This document shows, one piece after another, positions 28,259 through 34,241 of a stretch of 64,000 bases of DNA (position 1 is the stretch's first letter; each line of letters opens with the position of its first letter). The stretch is from NCBI GenBank assembly GCA_018815325.1, contig JAHIYE010000014.1, positions 62,001 through 126,000 on the forward strand. Reading direction: 5' to 3'. The position numbers and the translations under genes are program-made. The DNA comes from Gammaproteobacteria bacterium (GTDB lineage: Bacteria > Pseudomonadota > Gammaproteobacteria > Burkholderiales > Burkholderiaceae_C). A model generated the notes under the pieces. That model did not search any database, was not told where the DNA came from, and saw only the letters and a list, made by a program, of their open reading frames with translations.

Positions 28259-29167
28259 ATGAGCAGTCCCGACCTTTCCACCCGCCAGCTGCGGGCTTTT
28301 CTGGCCTTGTCACAGCAGCGCAACTTCACGCGGGCGGCCGCGCTGCTGCACCTGTCGCAGCCCGCTTTCAGCGCGCTGATCCGCTCGCTGGAGCAGGCGC
28401 TGGACGCCCGCCTGTTTGACCGCAACACGCGCAGCGTCGAGCTCACCGCAGAGGGGCGCGTGTTCGAGGGCTCGGCGCAGCGCCTGCTGGAGGATTTTGG
28501 CGATGCAATGGGCGACCTGCGTGCGCACCTGCAGCTGGGCAAGGGGCGCGTGAGCATAGCGGCCCTGCCTTCGCTGGCCGCGGGCTGGCTGCCGGCCATC
28601 TTTGCCGAGTACCGCCAGAACTGGCCGGGTGTGGACCTGGACCTGCACGACAGCCTGTCGGACGACTGCATTGCCCTGCTGCGCACCGGCAAGGCAGACT
28701 TTGCCCTCGCCGCCACGGGCCCCAACAGCATGGGCTTGCAGACTGAGGTGCTGTGCGCCGACGGCTTTCACCTGGTGTGCCGCAAGGACCATCCCCTGGC
28801 CAAACGCAAGGCGGCAGACCTCCGGCTCAAGGACCTGGCGCCCTACCCCTTTGTGCACCTGGCCCGCAACAGCAGCGTGCGCCAGCGGCTTGATGCGGCG
28901 ATGCACCCGATGCAGATGAACACGGTGCTGGAGGTGGAGCACCTGGCCACCGTCATGGGCATGGTGGAGGCGGGCATCGGCATCAGCCTGGTGCCGGCGC
29001 TCACCCTGTTCCATTTCGAGCGGCCCACGCTGGTGCGGCTGCCCATCAAGGCGGCCGGGCTCACGCGGCGTATCTATGTGGTGCAGCGGGAGGGCGAGAG
29101 TCTGTCGGTTGCGGCGCAGGCCATGCGCAAGCTGGTGGTGCAGCGCATGAAGGCCGTGCTGGCCTGA
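28259..29167 (+). CDS. LysR-family transcriptional regulator
   Basis: DNA-binding regulator with an N-terminal winged helix-turn-helix (about residues 4-63: LSTRQLRAFLALSQQRNFTR, LHLSQPAFSALIRSLEQ) and a periplasmic-binding-protein-like effector domain from about residue 90. 302 residues. It is transcribed away from the AtuA operon across 114 bases, the classical arrangement for a LysR protein that controls the divergent operon and itself. The inducer is probably the compound bound by the Bug protein or handled by AtuA; this is inference from position. Confidence 0.93.
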   Translation: MSSPDLSTRQLRAFLALSQQRNFTRAAALLHLSQPAFSALIRSLEQALDARLFDRNTRSVELTAEGRVFEGSAQRLLEDFGDAMGDLRAHLQLGKGRVSIAALPSLAAGWLPAIFAEYRQNWPGVDLDLHDSLSDDCIALLRTGKADFALAATGPNSMGLQTEVLCADGFHLVCRKDHPLAKRKAADLRLKDLAPYPFVHLARNSSVRQRLDAAMHPMQMNTVLEVEHLATVMGMVEAGIGISLVPALTLFHFERPTLVRLPIKAAGLTRRIYVVQREGESLSVAAQAMRKLVVQRMKAVLA

Positions 29168-29190
29168 TGCCTGATGCCTGATGCCTGATG
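29163..29190. repeat. Four tandem copies of the heptamer CCTGATG
   Basis: Four perfect copies in a row begin at 29163. The LysR stop codon TGA (29165-29167) is inside the first copy. Because the unit is seven bases, copy-number change would shift downstream frames, but the repeat starts at the stop and cannot alter the LysR protein. Confidence 0.85.
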
Positions 29191-29260
29191 GGCGACACCT
29201 GAGCCAGCCGCATGCCGTTATCCTTGCCGCGTACCCAACACTTTCAAGAGGGAGATGGCC

Positions 29261-29584
29261 ATGGCCGAGCTGCCGGTTTTTCTGATTGCCAACCTGGTGG
29301 TGCAGGACGCTGCCGAATACCGCAAGTACGAGAAGGGCTTCTTCCCCATCCTCAAGCGCTACGGCGGCGAGTTCCTCACCTATGACGACCACCCCCACAC
29401 CTTTGAAGGCGTCTCGCCCCGGCCGGGCCGGGTGATCATCTTCCAGTTTCCCTCAGAGCAGCAGGCGCGCAACTGGTTTGCCGACCCGGAGTACCAGGCC
29501 CTGTCGGAGTATCGGCGGGCGGGGACGCAACTGGAGTTTTTGACGATGGTCAGGGGCATGGCGCCGCGGCCACCCAAGGCGTAG
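29261..29584 (+). CDS. DUF1330 domain protein
   Basis: Small dimeric alpha/beta-barrel (ferredoxin-like) protein of 107 residues. It shows the DUF1330 pattern: VFLIANLVVQDAAEYRKYEK at the N-terminus, a central strand GGEFLTYDD, PGRVIIFQFPSEQQARNWF and SEYRRAG near the end. The ATG at 29261 is chosen over the one at 29255 because AGAGGGAG ends six bases before it. The function of the family is not settled. It is the last ordinary gene before the low-GC accessory island. Confidence 0.85.
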   Translation: MAELPVFLIANLVVQDAAEYRKYEKGFFPILKRYGGEFLTYDDHPHTFEGVSPRPGRVIIFQFPSEQQARNWFADPEYQALSEYRRAGTQLEFLTMVRGMAPRPPKA

Positions 29585-29665
29585 AAAAGCGGACAGCTTG
29601 CGCCCGCTCAGACGGATGATTAATTTAGTACTGATTCAATAGTGCAAGTACGCAGAGGTTTACAT

Positions 29666-30748
29666 ATGGATCTAAAACCAAGTAGAAGACGGGTGATTTG
29701 GACGGTTCTGTTGGCAATCGCTGTTGCCGGAGCCTTGTTGTTTTGGATTTTCAACGGACCCCGTAAACCTGGGGTGATTTATATGTTGAAGCTAAGCCCA
29801 GACGCCAGTCGTGTGGCGATAGCCAAGAAGCAGGAAAAGAAGGAGTGGGAGTTATTTGAAGGCAATTTTGAGAAAGGTTTTCGGACGCTGCGGATGCCAG
29901 CTGGCTATCGAGCAGACAGTTCAATTGTGTATTCGCCGGACGGGAAATATCTGATTTTCAGTACGACGGCCGAAGTGCGTGTTTTGAACTCGTCGGTCGA
30001 AAAGCCTGAGTCTGGCAACACTGGACCAACGATCCTATGGCGGCAACAGAATAGCGATGAAGGCGGATCAACTCCGCAAAAAATACTTGAACGATCTTTT
30101 CCCATTACCAATATCCTTCCAATGCTAGATGGCTCATTGCTGTTTATGGGAAAGGTTGACGAAATTGAGAATCATCAGCCGGCACTTGTCCCGGGTAGCC
30201 ATCGAACTTGGTCGCGATACAAATGGATGTTGAGCAAGCCAGATGGCTCTATTAGCGTCCTCAATCCGCGAGGCTATGCTTTTTTTTCCACGGCTAGCCT
30301 GATACGGGATGAGGCGGTGTTTTTAGTCCAAGAACGTCGCGTCGATGGCAGTCCAATGGACCCCTACGAGTATTACCTAGACATCACGACGCTCAAGCCC
30401 GGCGCTGACCTTACGGAGCTTGAACGTTTGGGCAACATGCAAGACCGCCGAGGAGGTCCACGCATGGAATGCGATTGGGCAGGGAAAACATGTGCACGTC
30501 TCATGACGTATACAAAAAATGGATACTTCGCGCATCAGCTAGAAATCATTCGAGACGGAAAAGTTTGCCAAGCAGATGGGCTGCCAGATCGACTTGAAAA
30601 GATGTCAATTGCAAGAGCTGGCAATGCGGTGGTTTTAGTTACAAGACCGACCCCCCGTGAGGGCAGTGGCTACAAACTGGCACGCGTAGCGATTAATGCT
30701 GATGGGTGTGCAGGTGCCAAGCAATTTTTCGATTTTCCTCAACATTAA
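29666..30748 (+). CDS. Uncharacterised membrane-anchored propeller-like protein
   Basis: No family recognised. The N-terminus is basic and followed by one membrane helix at about residues 12-33 (WTVLLAIAVAGALLFWIF), suggesting a signal anchor with a periplasmic domain of about 325 residues. Two segments resemble TolB/WD40-like propeller blades: LKLSPDASRVAIAKK and VYSPDGKYLIFST. Base composition is visibly poorer in GC than the flanking genes, marking the start of the island. ATG at 29666 with AGAGG eight bases upstream is preferred to the GTG at 29642. It may share a transcript with the small ORF 15 bases downstream. 360 residues. Confidence 0.7.
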   Translation: MDLKPSRRRVIWTVLLAIAVAGALLFWIFNGPRKPGVIYMLKLSPDASRVAIAKKQEKKEWELFEGNFEKGFRTLRMPAGYRADSSIVYSPDGKYLIFSTTAEVRVLNSSVEKPESGNTGPTILWRQQNSDEGGSTPQKILERSFPITNILPMLDGSLLFMGKVDEIENHQPALVPGSHRTWSRYKWMLSKPDGSISVLNPRGYAFFSTASLIRDEAVFLVQERRVDGSPMDPYEYYLDITTLKPGADLTELERLGNMQDRRGGPRMECDWAGKTCARLMTYTKNGYFAHQLEIIRDGKVCQADGLPDRLEKMSIARAGNAVVLVTRPTPREGSGYKLARVAINADGCAGAKQFFDFPQH

Positions 30749-30763
30749 GCATTGGAGAGTGAG

Positions 30764-30868
30764 ATGGCGCAAAAGGTTGGGGGAATTTTGGTGGCGCTGG
30801 TTGAATCAATGGGTCATACGACCCGCCAGATGATCCAAGCACTTGGTGGACACCCTTACGAGGCCTAA
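30764..30868 (+). CDS. 34-codon ORF ending inside attC site 1
   Basis: A short ORF (MAQKVGGILVALVESMGH, ending GGHPYEA) with GGAGAGTGAG directly upstream. Its TAA stop is inside GCCTAAC, the first core of the following attC-like site, a layout typical of integron cassette ORFs. No homologue is recognised; the protein would be small and mildly hydrophobic. It may be the truncated end of a once longer cassette gene. Confidence 0.4.
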   Translation: MAQKVGGILVALVESMGHTTRQMIQALGGHPYEA

Positions 30869-30940
30869 CCCGCTGGGTAACCAGACCAGCTGCAGTCAAT
30901 TTCGCCTCCCTTCGCAGGAGGTTTGCCAGCCAAGTTAACC
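30863..30940 (+). other. attC-like cassette recombination site 1
   Basis: 78 bases bounded by GCCTAAC (30863-30869) and GTTAACC (30934-30940). The arms are imperfectly complementary (GCTGGgtAACC on the left against GGTTtgCCAGC on the right), with a central hairpin CCTCCcttcgcaGGAGG. The outer right core deviates from GTTRRRY. The pseudogene copy of ybeY starts four bases later. Confidence 0.55.
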
Positions 30941-30944
30941 CCCC

Positions 30945-31265
30945 TCACTCATACGGATTCCGGTACCCCAGCGCCTCCATCTCCAGCGCATCACGCTCGT
31001 TGGTCTCGTGCTCATAGTCCTGCGCATGCAGGGTGCCGTGCACCAGCAGGTGGGCGTAGTGTTCTTCCAGGGTCTTGCCCTGCTCTTGGGCCTCTCGCTC
31101 CACCACCGGGGCGCACAGCACCAGGTCGGCCATGACGACGGGCTCTTGCGCATAGTTGAAGGTCAGCACATTGGCGGCGTAGTCCTTGCCGCGATGTACC
31201 TTAGCGTTCTTGAGTGCACCAAACTACAGCGACAAATCCAGCGAAATAGATGATGTTTTTGGCAT
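30945..31265 (-). pseudogene. ybeY: Decayed copy 1 of ybeY
   Basis: Inactivated duplicate of the rRNA-processing endoribonuclease gene ybeY, whose intact copy is at 33699-34175. It keeps both the start region (MPKTSSISLDLSL) and the C-terminal end, including [12 protein letters not shown], but has three lesions: a CAG to TAG stop at codon 14, an in-frame loss of about 132 bases joining NAKVH to RGKDYA, and an in-frame loss of 24 bases near the 3' end. The 24-base loss lies between short direct repeats (ATGGAagcGCTGG / ATGGAgtcGCTGG in the intact gene), so slippage explains it. Homology to the real locus continues upstream to the far end of the 54-bp repeat at 31309 and then stops. Confidence 0.88.
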
Positions 31266-31309
31266 GTAGCCCTCTTCCATGTTGCGCAAGTAGCTATGAA
31301 ATTAGTAGC
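31256..31309 (-). repeat. 54-bp dispersed palindromic repeat, copy F
   Basis: Covers the start codon and 44 bases upstream of pseudo-ybeY copy 1. It starts GCTACTAA on the minus strand, with ATAGC at positions 13-17 and AGG at 37-39. It pairs with copy E at the intact ybeY. The block shared by the two ybeY loci ends exactly at its outer border. Confidence 0.6.
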
Positions 31310-31386
31310 AAATTGACGCGCTCTTACCGCCGCACTCGACGGCTGTATTCACTTGCGTCAAGTTAGCGTTTTTGATAACATCGCAC

Positions 31387-31713
31387 ATGGCGTTTGAAAT
31401 CCACTACTTCCATGAGCGCGTCTACGCTGAGGTGCTGTCATGGCCAGTTGACGTTTTGGCCGACTACGCCCGATTGGTGGAGCTTCTCACGGAGCATGGG
31501 CCAAGCCTGCGCCTACCACATTCGCGCGCCTTTGGCGATGGTTTGTTTGAACTGCGTCCGCGTGGCCGGGCAGGCATTGGGCGGGCGTTTTATTGTTTTT
31601 TGCAGGGGAAGAAAGTCATCGTGCTGCATGCCTTCATAAAGAAGACGCAGCAGACCCCTGACAGTGAATTGAAGATGGCGCGAAGGCGTCTGAAGGAGGT
31701 AAAGCATGGCTGA
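31387..31713 (+). CDS. HigB/Gp49-like (RelE superfamily) toxin
   Basis: Predicted type II toxin, a ribosome-dependent mRNA nuclease of the phage-derived Gp49-like/HigB group, 108 residues. Family features are the central LPHSRAFGDGLFELRPRG followed by RAFYCFLQGKKVIVLHAFIKKTQQTP, with basic residues in the last helix (MARRRLKEVK). Start MAFEIHYF at 31387 is preferred to the upstream ATT/TTG frame. It precedes and overlaps its antitoxin by eight bases, the toxin-first order typical of higBA. Such pairs are common stabilising cassettes in integron arrays. Confidence 0.88.
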   Translation: MAFEIHYFHERVYAEVLSWPVDVLADYARLVELLTEHGPSLRLPHSRAFGDGLFELRPRGRAGIGRAFYCFLQGKKVIVLHAFIKKTQQTPDSELKMARRRLKEVKHG

Positions 31714-32023
31714 GCTGAAGTACAAACCGGTTTCTCACGACCACGCTGAATTCCTGGCCGCTGCCAGAAAGCGTCCTGGGTTCAATGAGGCATACGACAG
31801 CCTTGAACTCGAATACACCGTTGCAAGCCAGATGCTCAAGGCGCGAGCGAAAGCGGGCCTGACACAAGACGCGGTTGCCGAACGCATGGGTACAACGAAG
31901 AGCGCGATTTCGCGGCTGGAGGGGGCTGGCCGGCACGCACCGTCCCTGGCTACGTTGAAGAGATACGCCGCTGCGGTGGGGTGTGATTTGCAGGTAAAGC
32001 TCGTGCCGCACAAAACAGCATGA
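31706..32023 (+). CDS. HigA-like XRE-family antitoxin
   Basis: DNA-binding antitoxin of 105 residues. The helix-turn-helix is about residues 49-73 (AGLTQDAVAERMGTTKSAIS), followed by RLEGAGRHAPSLATLKRYA, typical of HigA/XRE antitoxins that neutralise the toxin and repress the operon. An AAGGAGG-like site inside the toxin end precedes it. A hairpin AAGGGATG/CATCCCTT (32042-32061) lies 18 bases after the stop and may end the transcript, though no T-run follows. Confidence 0.9.
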   Translation: MAELKYKPVSHDHAEFLAAARKRPGFNEAYDSLELEYTVASQMLKARAKAGLTQDAVAERMGTTKSAISRLEGAGRHAPSLATLKRYAAAVGCDLQVKLVPHKTA

Positions 32024-32095
32024 CGGTGAGGAATCCATCGCAAGGGATGGCGGCATCCCTTCAAGATACACCGCTCTGCCGTTCGCCCTGACCTT

Positions 32096-32172
32096 GCCTG
32101 TGACATCGACGCCATGAACGGCAAAGCGTTCATTGCCAAATCGATTCCAACCGGTACGATATCGGTGAACAT
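32096..32172 (-). pseudogene. IS110/IS1111-family transposase remnant 1 (N-terminus only)
   Basis: Read on the minus strand from the ATG at 32172, the sequence gives IVPVGIDLA. After a one-base frame slip it continues FAVHGVDVTGK, the diagnostic start of IS110/IS1111 DEDD transposases. Homology is lost after about 25 codons. It is about 80 percent identical by eye to remnant 2 at 33144-33221. About 110 bases upstream of its ATG lies an exact GCCTAAC/GTTAGGC core (32280-32286), the kind of place where IS1111-attC elements insert. Confidence 0.7.
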
Positions 32173-32279
32173 TCCCTTCGTGAGTGAGTTGATGAAAAGT
32201 GCGTACTTTCCAAAGTGGCACCAAGTTGTCGATTGCTGCCATCCGCGGCTAGCTCGGGACGGGGAAGCCTCTTTTATTC

Positions 32280-32286
32280 GTTAGGC
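32280..32286 (+). other. attC-type core site GTTAGGC at the start of the HAD cassette
   Basis: Exact match to the integron core GTTRRRY, preceded by CTTTTATTC as at the second site (33233). The HAD ORF starts 38 bases later, as expected for a cassette that begins at this core. Confidence 0.55.
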
Positions 32287-32323
32287 ATCGCAAGTCTCGG
32301 CGCTTGCTCATCGAGGTATTGAA

Positions 32324-32944
32324 TTGCTCAAGGCAGTCTTCTTCGACTTCGACGGTGTGCTCACAACAGATAAGACCGGCTCGGCAACGACTACTCACTA
32401 CATCAGCCAAAAGACAGGAATTGAACTGTCAACCGTGAAGGCGGCATTCGCCCGCCACAACACCGCTCTTACTCTAGGCAAGACAACTCATTCCGAGATT
32501 TGGCGCCAGCTCTGTGATGACCTGGGGCAGTCGCTGAGCATCAGCCTTCTCCATGAAGCATTCGAAAGTACGCCTTTAAACAAAGAAATGTTCACACTGG
32601 CTCGCTCACTACGACAAGCCTACTTGGTAGGAATCATCACAGACAACAAGAAAGACCGAATCGACTACTTGAGGCGTCAGCACAATCTCGATGCGTTGTT
32701 CGATTTCGTGATCGTTTCAGCTGAGGTCGGCTCAGACAAAGGCGAACAAAGCATCTTTCTGACCGCGCTGCGCAGCACAGGAGTCAAGGCGAGTGAAGCT
32801 GTATTCATTGACAACAACAAAGAGAATCTGATGGTGCCTAGTGCCTTGGGAATGAAGACGTGCTTCCACGACGACGAGAGGAATGATGTTCAAGTCCTGG
32901 TCAAGTTGCTTCAAGAGCTTGGCGTTGCAATCGGCGATGCCTAA
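32324..32944 (+). CDS. HAD-IA family hydrolase (cassette-borne)
   Basis: Phosphatase-like HAD protein of 206 residues. The nucleophile motif is FFDFDGVLTTDK (residues 6-17), motif II is the Thr of GIITDNKKD, motif III Lys lies in GSDKGEQS and motif IV is FIDNNKENL, with a helical cap between motifs I and II. The start is a TTG at 32324 with GAGG seven bases upstream. The TAA stop lies inside GCCTAAG, the first core of attC site 2, so this is a complete cassette from GTTAGGC at 32280 to the site end at 33007. The substrate is unknown. Confidence 0.85.
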   Translation: MLKAVFFDFDGVLTTDKTGSATTTHYISQKTGIELSTVKAAFARHNTALTLGKTTHSEIWRQLCDDLGQSLSISLLHEAFESTPLNKEMFTLARSLRQAYLVGIITDNKKDRIDYLRRQHNLDALFDFVIVSAEVGSDKGEQSIFLTALRSTGVKASEAVFIDNNKENLMVPSALGMKTCFHDDERNDVQVLVKLLQELGVAIGDA

Positions 32945-33007
32945 GCCTTCCATCGAGAGGATTCGCCCCGGCAAGCCGGGCCGAGCCTCTCATGTCAAAC
33001 GTTAACC
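32939..33007 (+). other. attC cassette recombination site 2
   Basis: The best preserved of the three sites, 69 bases from GCCTAAG (32939) to GTTAACC (33001-33007). Inner arms CATCGAGAGG and CCTCTCATG pair with one unpaired C, matching the extrahelical base used by integron integrases to choose the strand. The centre folds as CCCGGC-AA-GCCGGG. CTCATGTCAAACGTTA at the right end is the common attC end. Bases after GTTA are those of the ybeY flank rather than a cassette. Confidence 0.82.
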
Positions 33008-33011
33008 TCTC

Positions 33012-33137
33012 TCACTCATGCGGATTCCCGTACCCCCGCGCCTCCTTCTCCAGCGCGTACCGCTCATGGGTCTCGTGTTCATGGTCCTAAGCATGCAGGG
33101 CACCGTGCACCGGCTGGAGGGCTTGGTGTTCTTGCGG
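33012..33137 (-). pseudogene. ybeY: Decayed copy 2 of the ybeY 3' end
   Basis: About 126 bases homologous to the last quarter of ybeY, starting at the stop codon and reading upstream (GYGNPHE at the C-terminus, altered zinc-motif region), then running into the IS110 remnant. It shares the 24-base deletion of copy 1 but is more diverged, so both descend from the same deleted ancestor copy or suffered the same slippage. Confidence 0.8.
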
Positions 33138-33143
33138 TGGCTC

Positions 33144-33221
33144 GCCTGTGGCATCGACGCCATGTACAGCAAAGGCGCTCTTTGCCAAATCGATTCCAAG
33201 CTTTACGATAGCCATGGACAT
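33144..33221 (-). pseudogene. IS110/IS1111-family transposase remnant 2 (N-terminus only)
   Basis: From the ATG at 33221 the minus strand reads MSMAIVKLGIDLAKSAFAVH and GVDATGEPP in one frame, the typical beginning of IS110/IS1111 transposases including the first catalytic Asp of GIDLAK. The frame then enters the ybeY remnant and stops. Only 11 bases separate the ATG from the GTTAGGC core, so the element end lies on or next to the site. Confidence 0.78.
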
Positions 33222-33232
33222 CCCTTTTATTC

Positions 33233-33239
33233 GTTAGGC
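33233..33239 (+). other. attC-type core site GTTAGGC at the start of the SnoaL cassette
   Basis: Exact GTTRRRY core preceded by CTTTTATTC as at 32280. It is directly followed by TAACGTTATC, giving the short palindrome GTTAGGCTAAC. The SnoaL-like ORF begins 14 bases later. Confidence 0.55.
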
Positions 33240-33253
33240 TAACGTTATCAAGC

Positions 33254-33646
33254 GTGGGGAAAAAATTGAATGCCGAAGAATTAGAAATCATCACATTGAG
33301 CAAACGAATCGTGGAGATAGAGCTCCGAAAAGATGCAGACGCTCTGTCGAATCTGATTTGTGATGACTATGTGGGTGTTGATCCTTCGGGTGTCCTGATC
33401 GATAAGGAAATTTCGGTAGGAAGGTATCGCCGTTCAGATTTCGAATTATTTCAGCACAGCATCTCCGACATCTCTGTCTCTATCCTCGGCGAGGCAGCTT
33501 TTGAAATCGGCATCATGAGTTTGAAAGGCCGTATTGGCTCATTCGATTTTGGTGGCCGGTATCGGTACACGCATACTTGGCTCAAAACAGGTTCCGGGTG
33601 GAAAGTTCGTACCTCTCAATTAACCCCCATCCTTCGCGAGGCCTGA
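33254..33646 (+). CDS. SnoaL/NTF2-like (DUF4440) protein, cassette-borne
   Basis: Small cone-fold protein of 130 residues. The pattern fits DUF4440/SnoaL-like proteins: an N-terminal helix pair ending in LSNLICDDYVGVDPSG, a YRRSDF-type helix, then strands ending GGRYRYTHTWLKTGSGWKV. The start is GTG at 33254, or TTG at 33266, which has GTGGGGA five bases upstream. The TGA stop lies inside CCTGAAC, the first core of attC site 3. Low GC and its position between core sites mark it as a cassette. The function (isomerase, hydratase or non-enzymatic) is unknown. Confidence 0.8.
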   Translation: MGKKLNAEELEIITLSKRIVEIELRKDADALSNLICDDYVGVDPSGVLIDKEISVGRYRRSDFELFQHSISDISVSILGEAAFEIGIMSLKGRIGSFDFGGRYRYTHTWLKTGSGWKVRTSQLTPILREA

Positions 33647-33694
33647 ACTTTCCCTCTGTTTTGCTCCGGCGGCCGGGTACCTCAAACGTCAACG
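33641..33694 (+). other. attC-like cassette recombination site 3 (degenerate), joined to ybeY
   Basis: About 54 bases from GCCTGAAC (33641) to GTCAACG (33688-33694), with a central CCGG-CGG-CCGG hairpin and the CTCAAAC end seen at site 2. Both outer cores have mutations. The intact ybeY stop codon follows four bases later. Confidence 0.5.
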
Positions 33695-33698
33695 ACCT

Positions 33699-34175
33699 TC
33701 ACTCATACGGATTCCCGTACCCCAGCGACTCCATCAGCAGCACTTCCAGCGCTTCCATCTCCAGCGCATCGCGTTCGTTGGTCTCGTGCTCATAGCCCTG
33801 CGCATGCAGGGTGCCATGCACCAGCAGGTGGGCGTAGTGTTCTTCCAGGGTTTTGCCCTGCTCTTTGGCCTCTCGCTCCACCACGGGGGCGCACAGCACC
33901 AGGTCGGCCATGACGACGGGCTCTTGCGCGTAGTCGAAGGTCAGCACATTGGTGGCGTAGTTCTTGCCGCGGTAGCTGTGGTTGAGCGCCTGGCCCTCAT
34001 CCGTATCCACAACGCGCACGGTGATCTCGGCCTGGCGCAGCAGCGCATGGCGCATCCAGCGCTGCACCCGGGCGCGGGTGAGCACGGCGCGGTGGGGTTT
34101 GGCATTGCCGAGTGCGCCGAACTGCAGCGAAAGATCGAGTGGAATATCCAGCGAATTGGGTGGTGTTTTAGGCAT
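33699..34175 (-). CDS. ybeY: Endoribonuclease YbeY (rRNA maturation factor)
   Basis: Single-strand endoribonuclease needed for 16S rRNA 3' end maturation and late ribosome quality control. The zinc motif appears as [19 protein letters not shown] and the upstream strand as NVLTFDYAQE. The C-terminus MESLGYGNPYE is usual. 158 residues. It is downstream of phoH on the same strand, the conserved phoH-ybeY order. Its start codon lies inside 54-bp repeat copy E, so the first codons and leader derive from a repeat. Two decayed copies of it lie further left, each abutting an attC-like site. The usual next gene corC is missing here. Confidence 0.97.
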   Translation of the reverse strand: MPKTPPNSLDIPLDLSLQFGALGNAKPHRAVLTRARVQRWMRHALLRQAEITVRVVDTDEGQALNHSYRGKNYATNVLTFDYAQEPVVMADLVLCAPVVEREAKEQGKTLEEHYAHLLVHGTLHAQGYEHETNERDALEMEALEVLLMESLGYGNPYE

Positions 34176-34219
34176 GTAGCCCTCGTCCTTATTGCGTGAG
34201 TAGCTATTTTATTAATAGC
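34166..34219 (-). repeat. 54-bp dispersed palindromic repeat, copy E
   Basis: Minus-strand copy filling most of the 66-base phoH-ybeY gap and covering the ybeY start codon (34173-34175). Arms GCTAT and ATAGC flank AT-rich bases; AGG is at positions 37-39. In place of the usual GGAGCC it has ACATGCC, which supplies the ATG. Confidence 0.6.
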
Positions 34220-34241
34220 ATCCCATGGTTTGATCGTGGTG

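Noticed and set aside
29163-29190. CRISPR-like repeat array
   Set aside because: The units are seven bases long with no spacers; no cas genes are present.
32114-32284. 56-codon plus-strand ORF ending in the GTTAGGC core
   Set aside because: The homologous repeat at 33144-33239 does not keep this frame, whereas the minus strand of both reads as an IS110 transposase start.
29590-34219. Integron integrase gene intI within the island
   Set aside because: No frame in or next to the island shows tyrosine-recombinase motifs, so it was not called.
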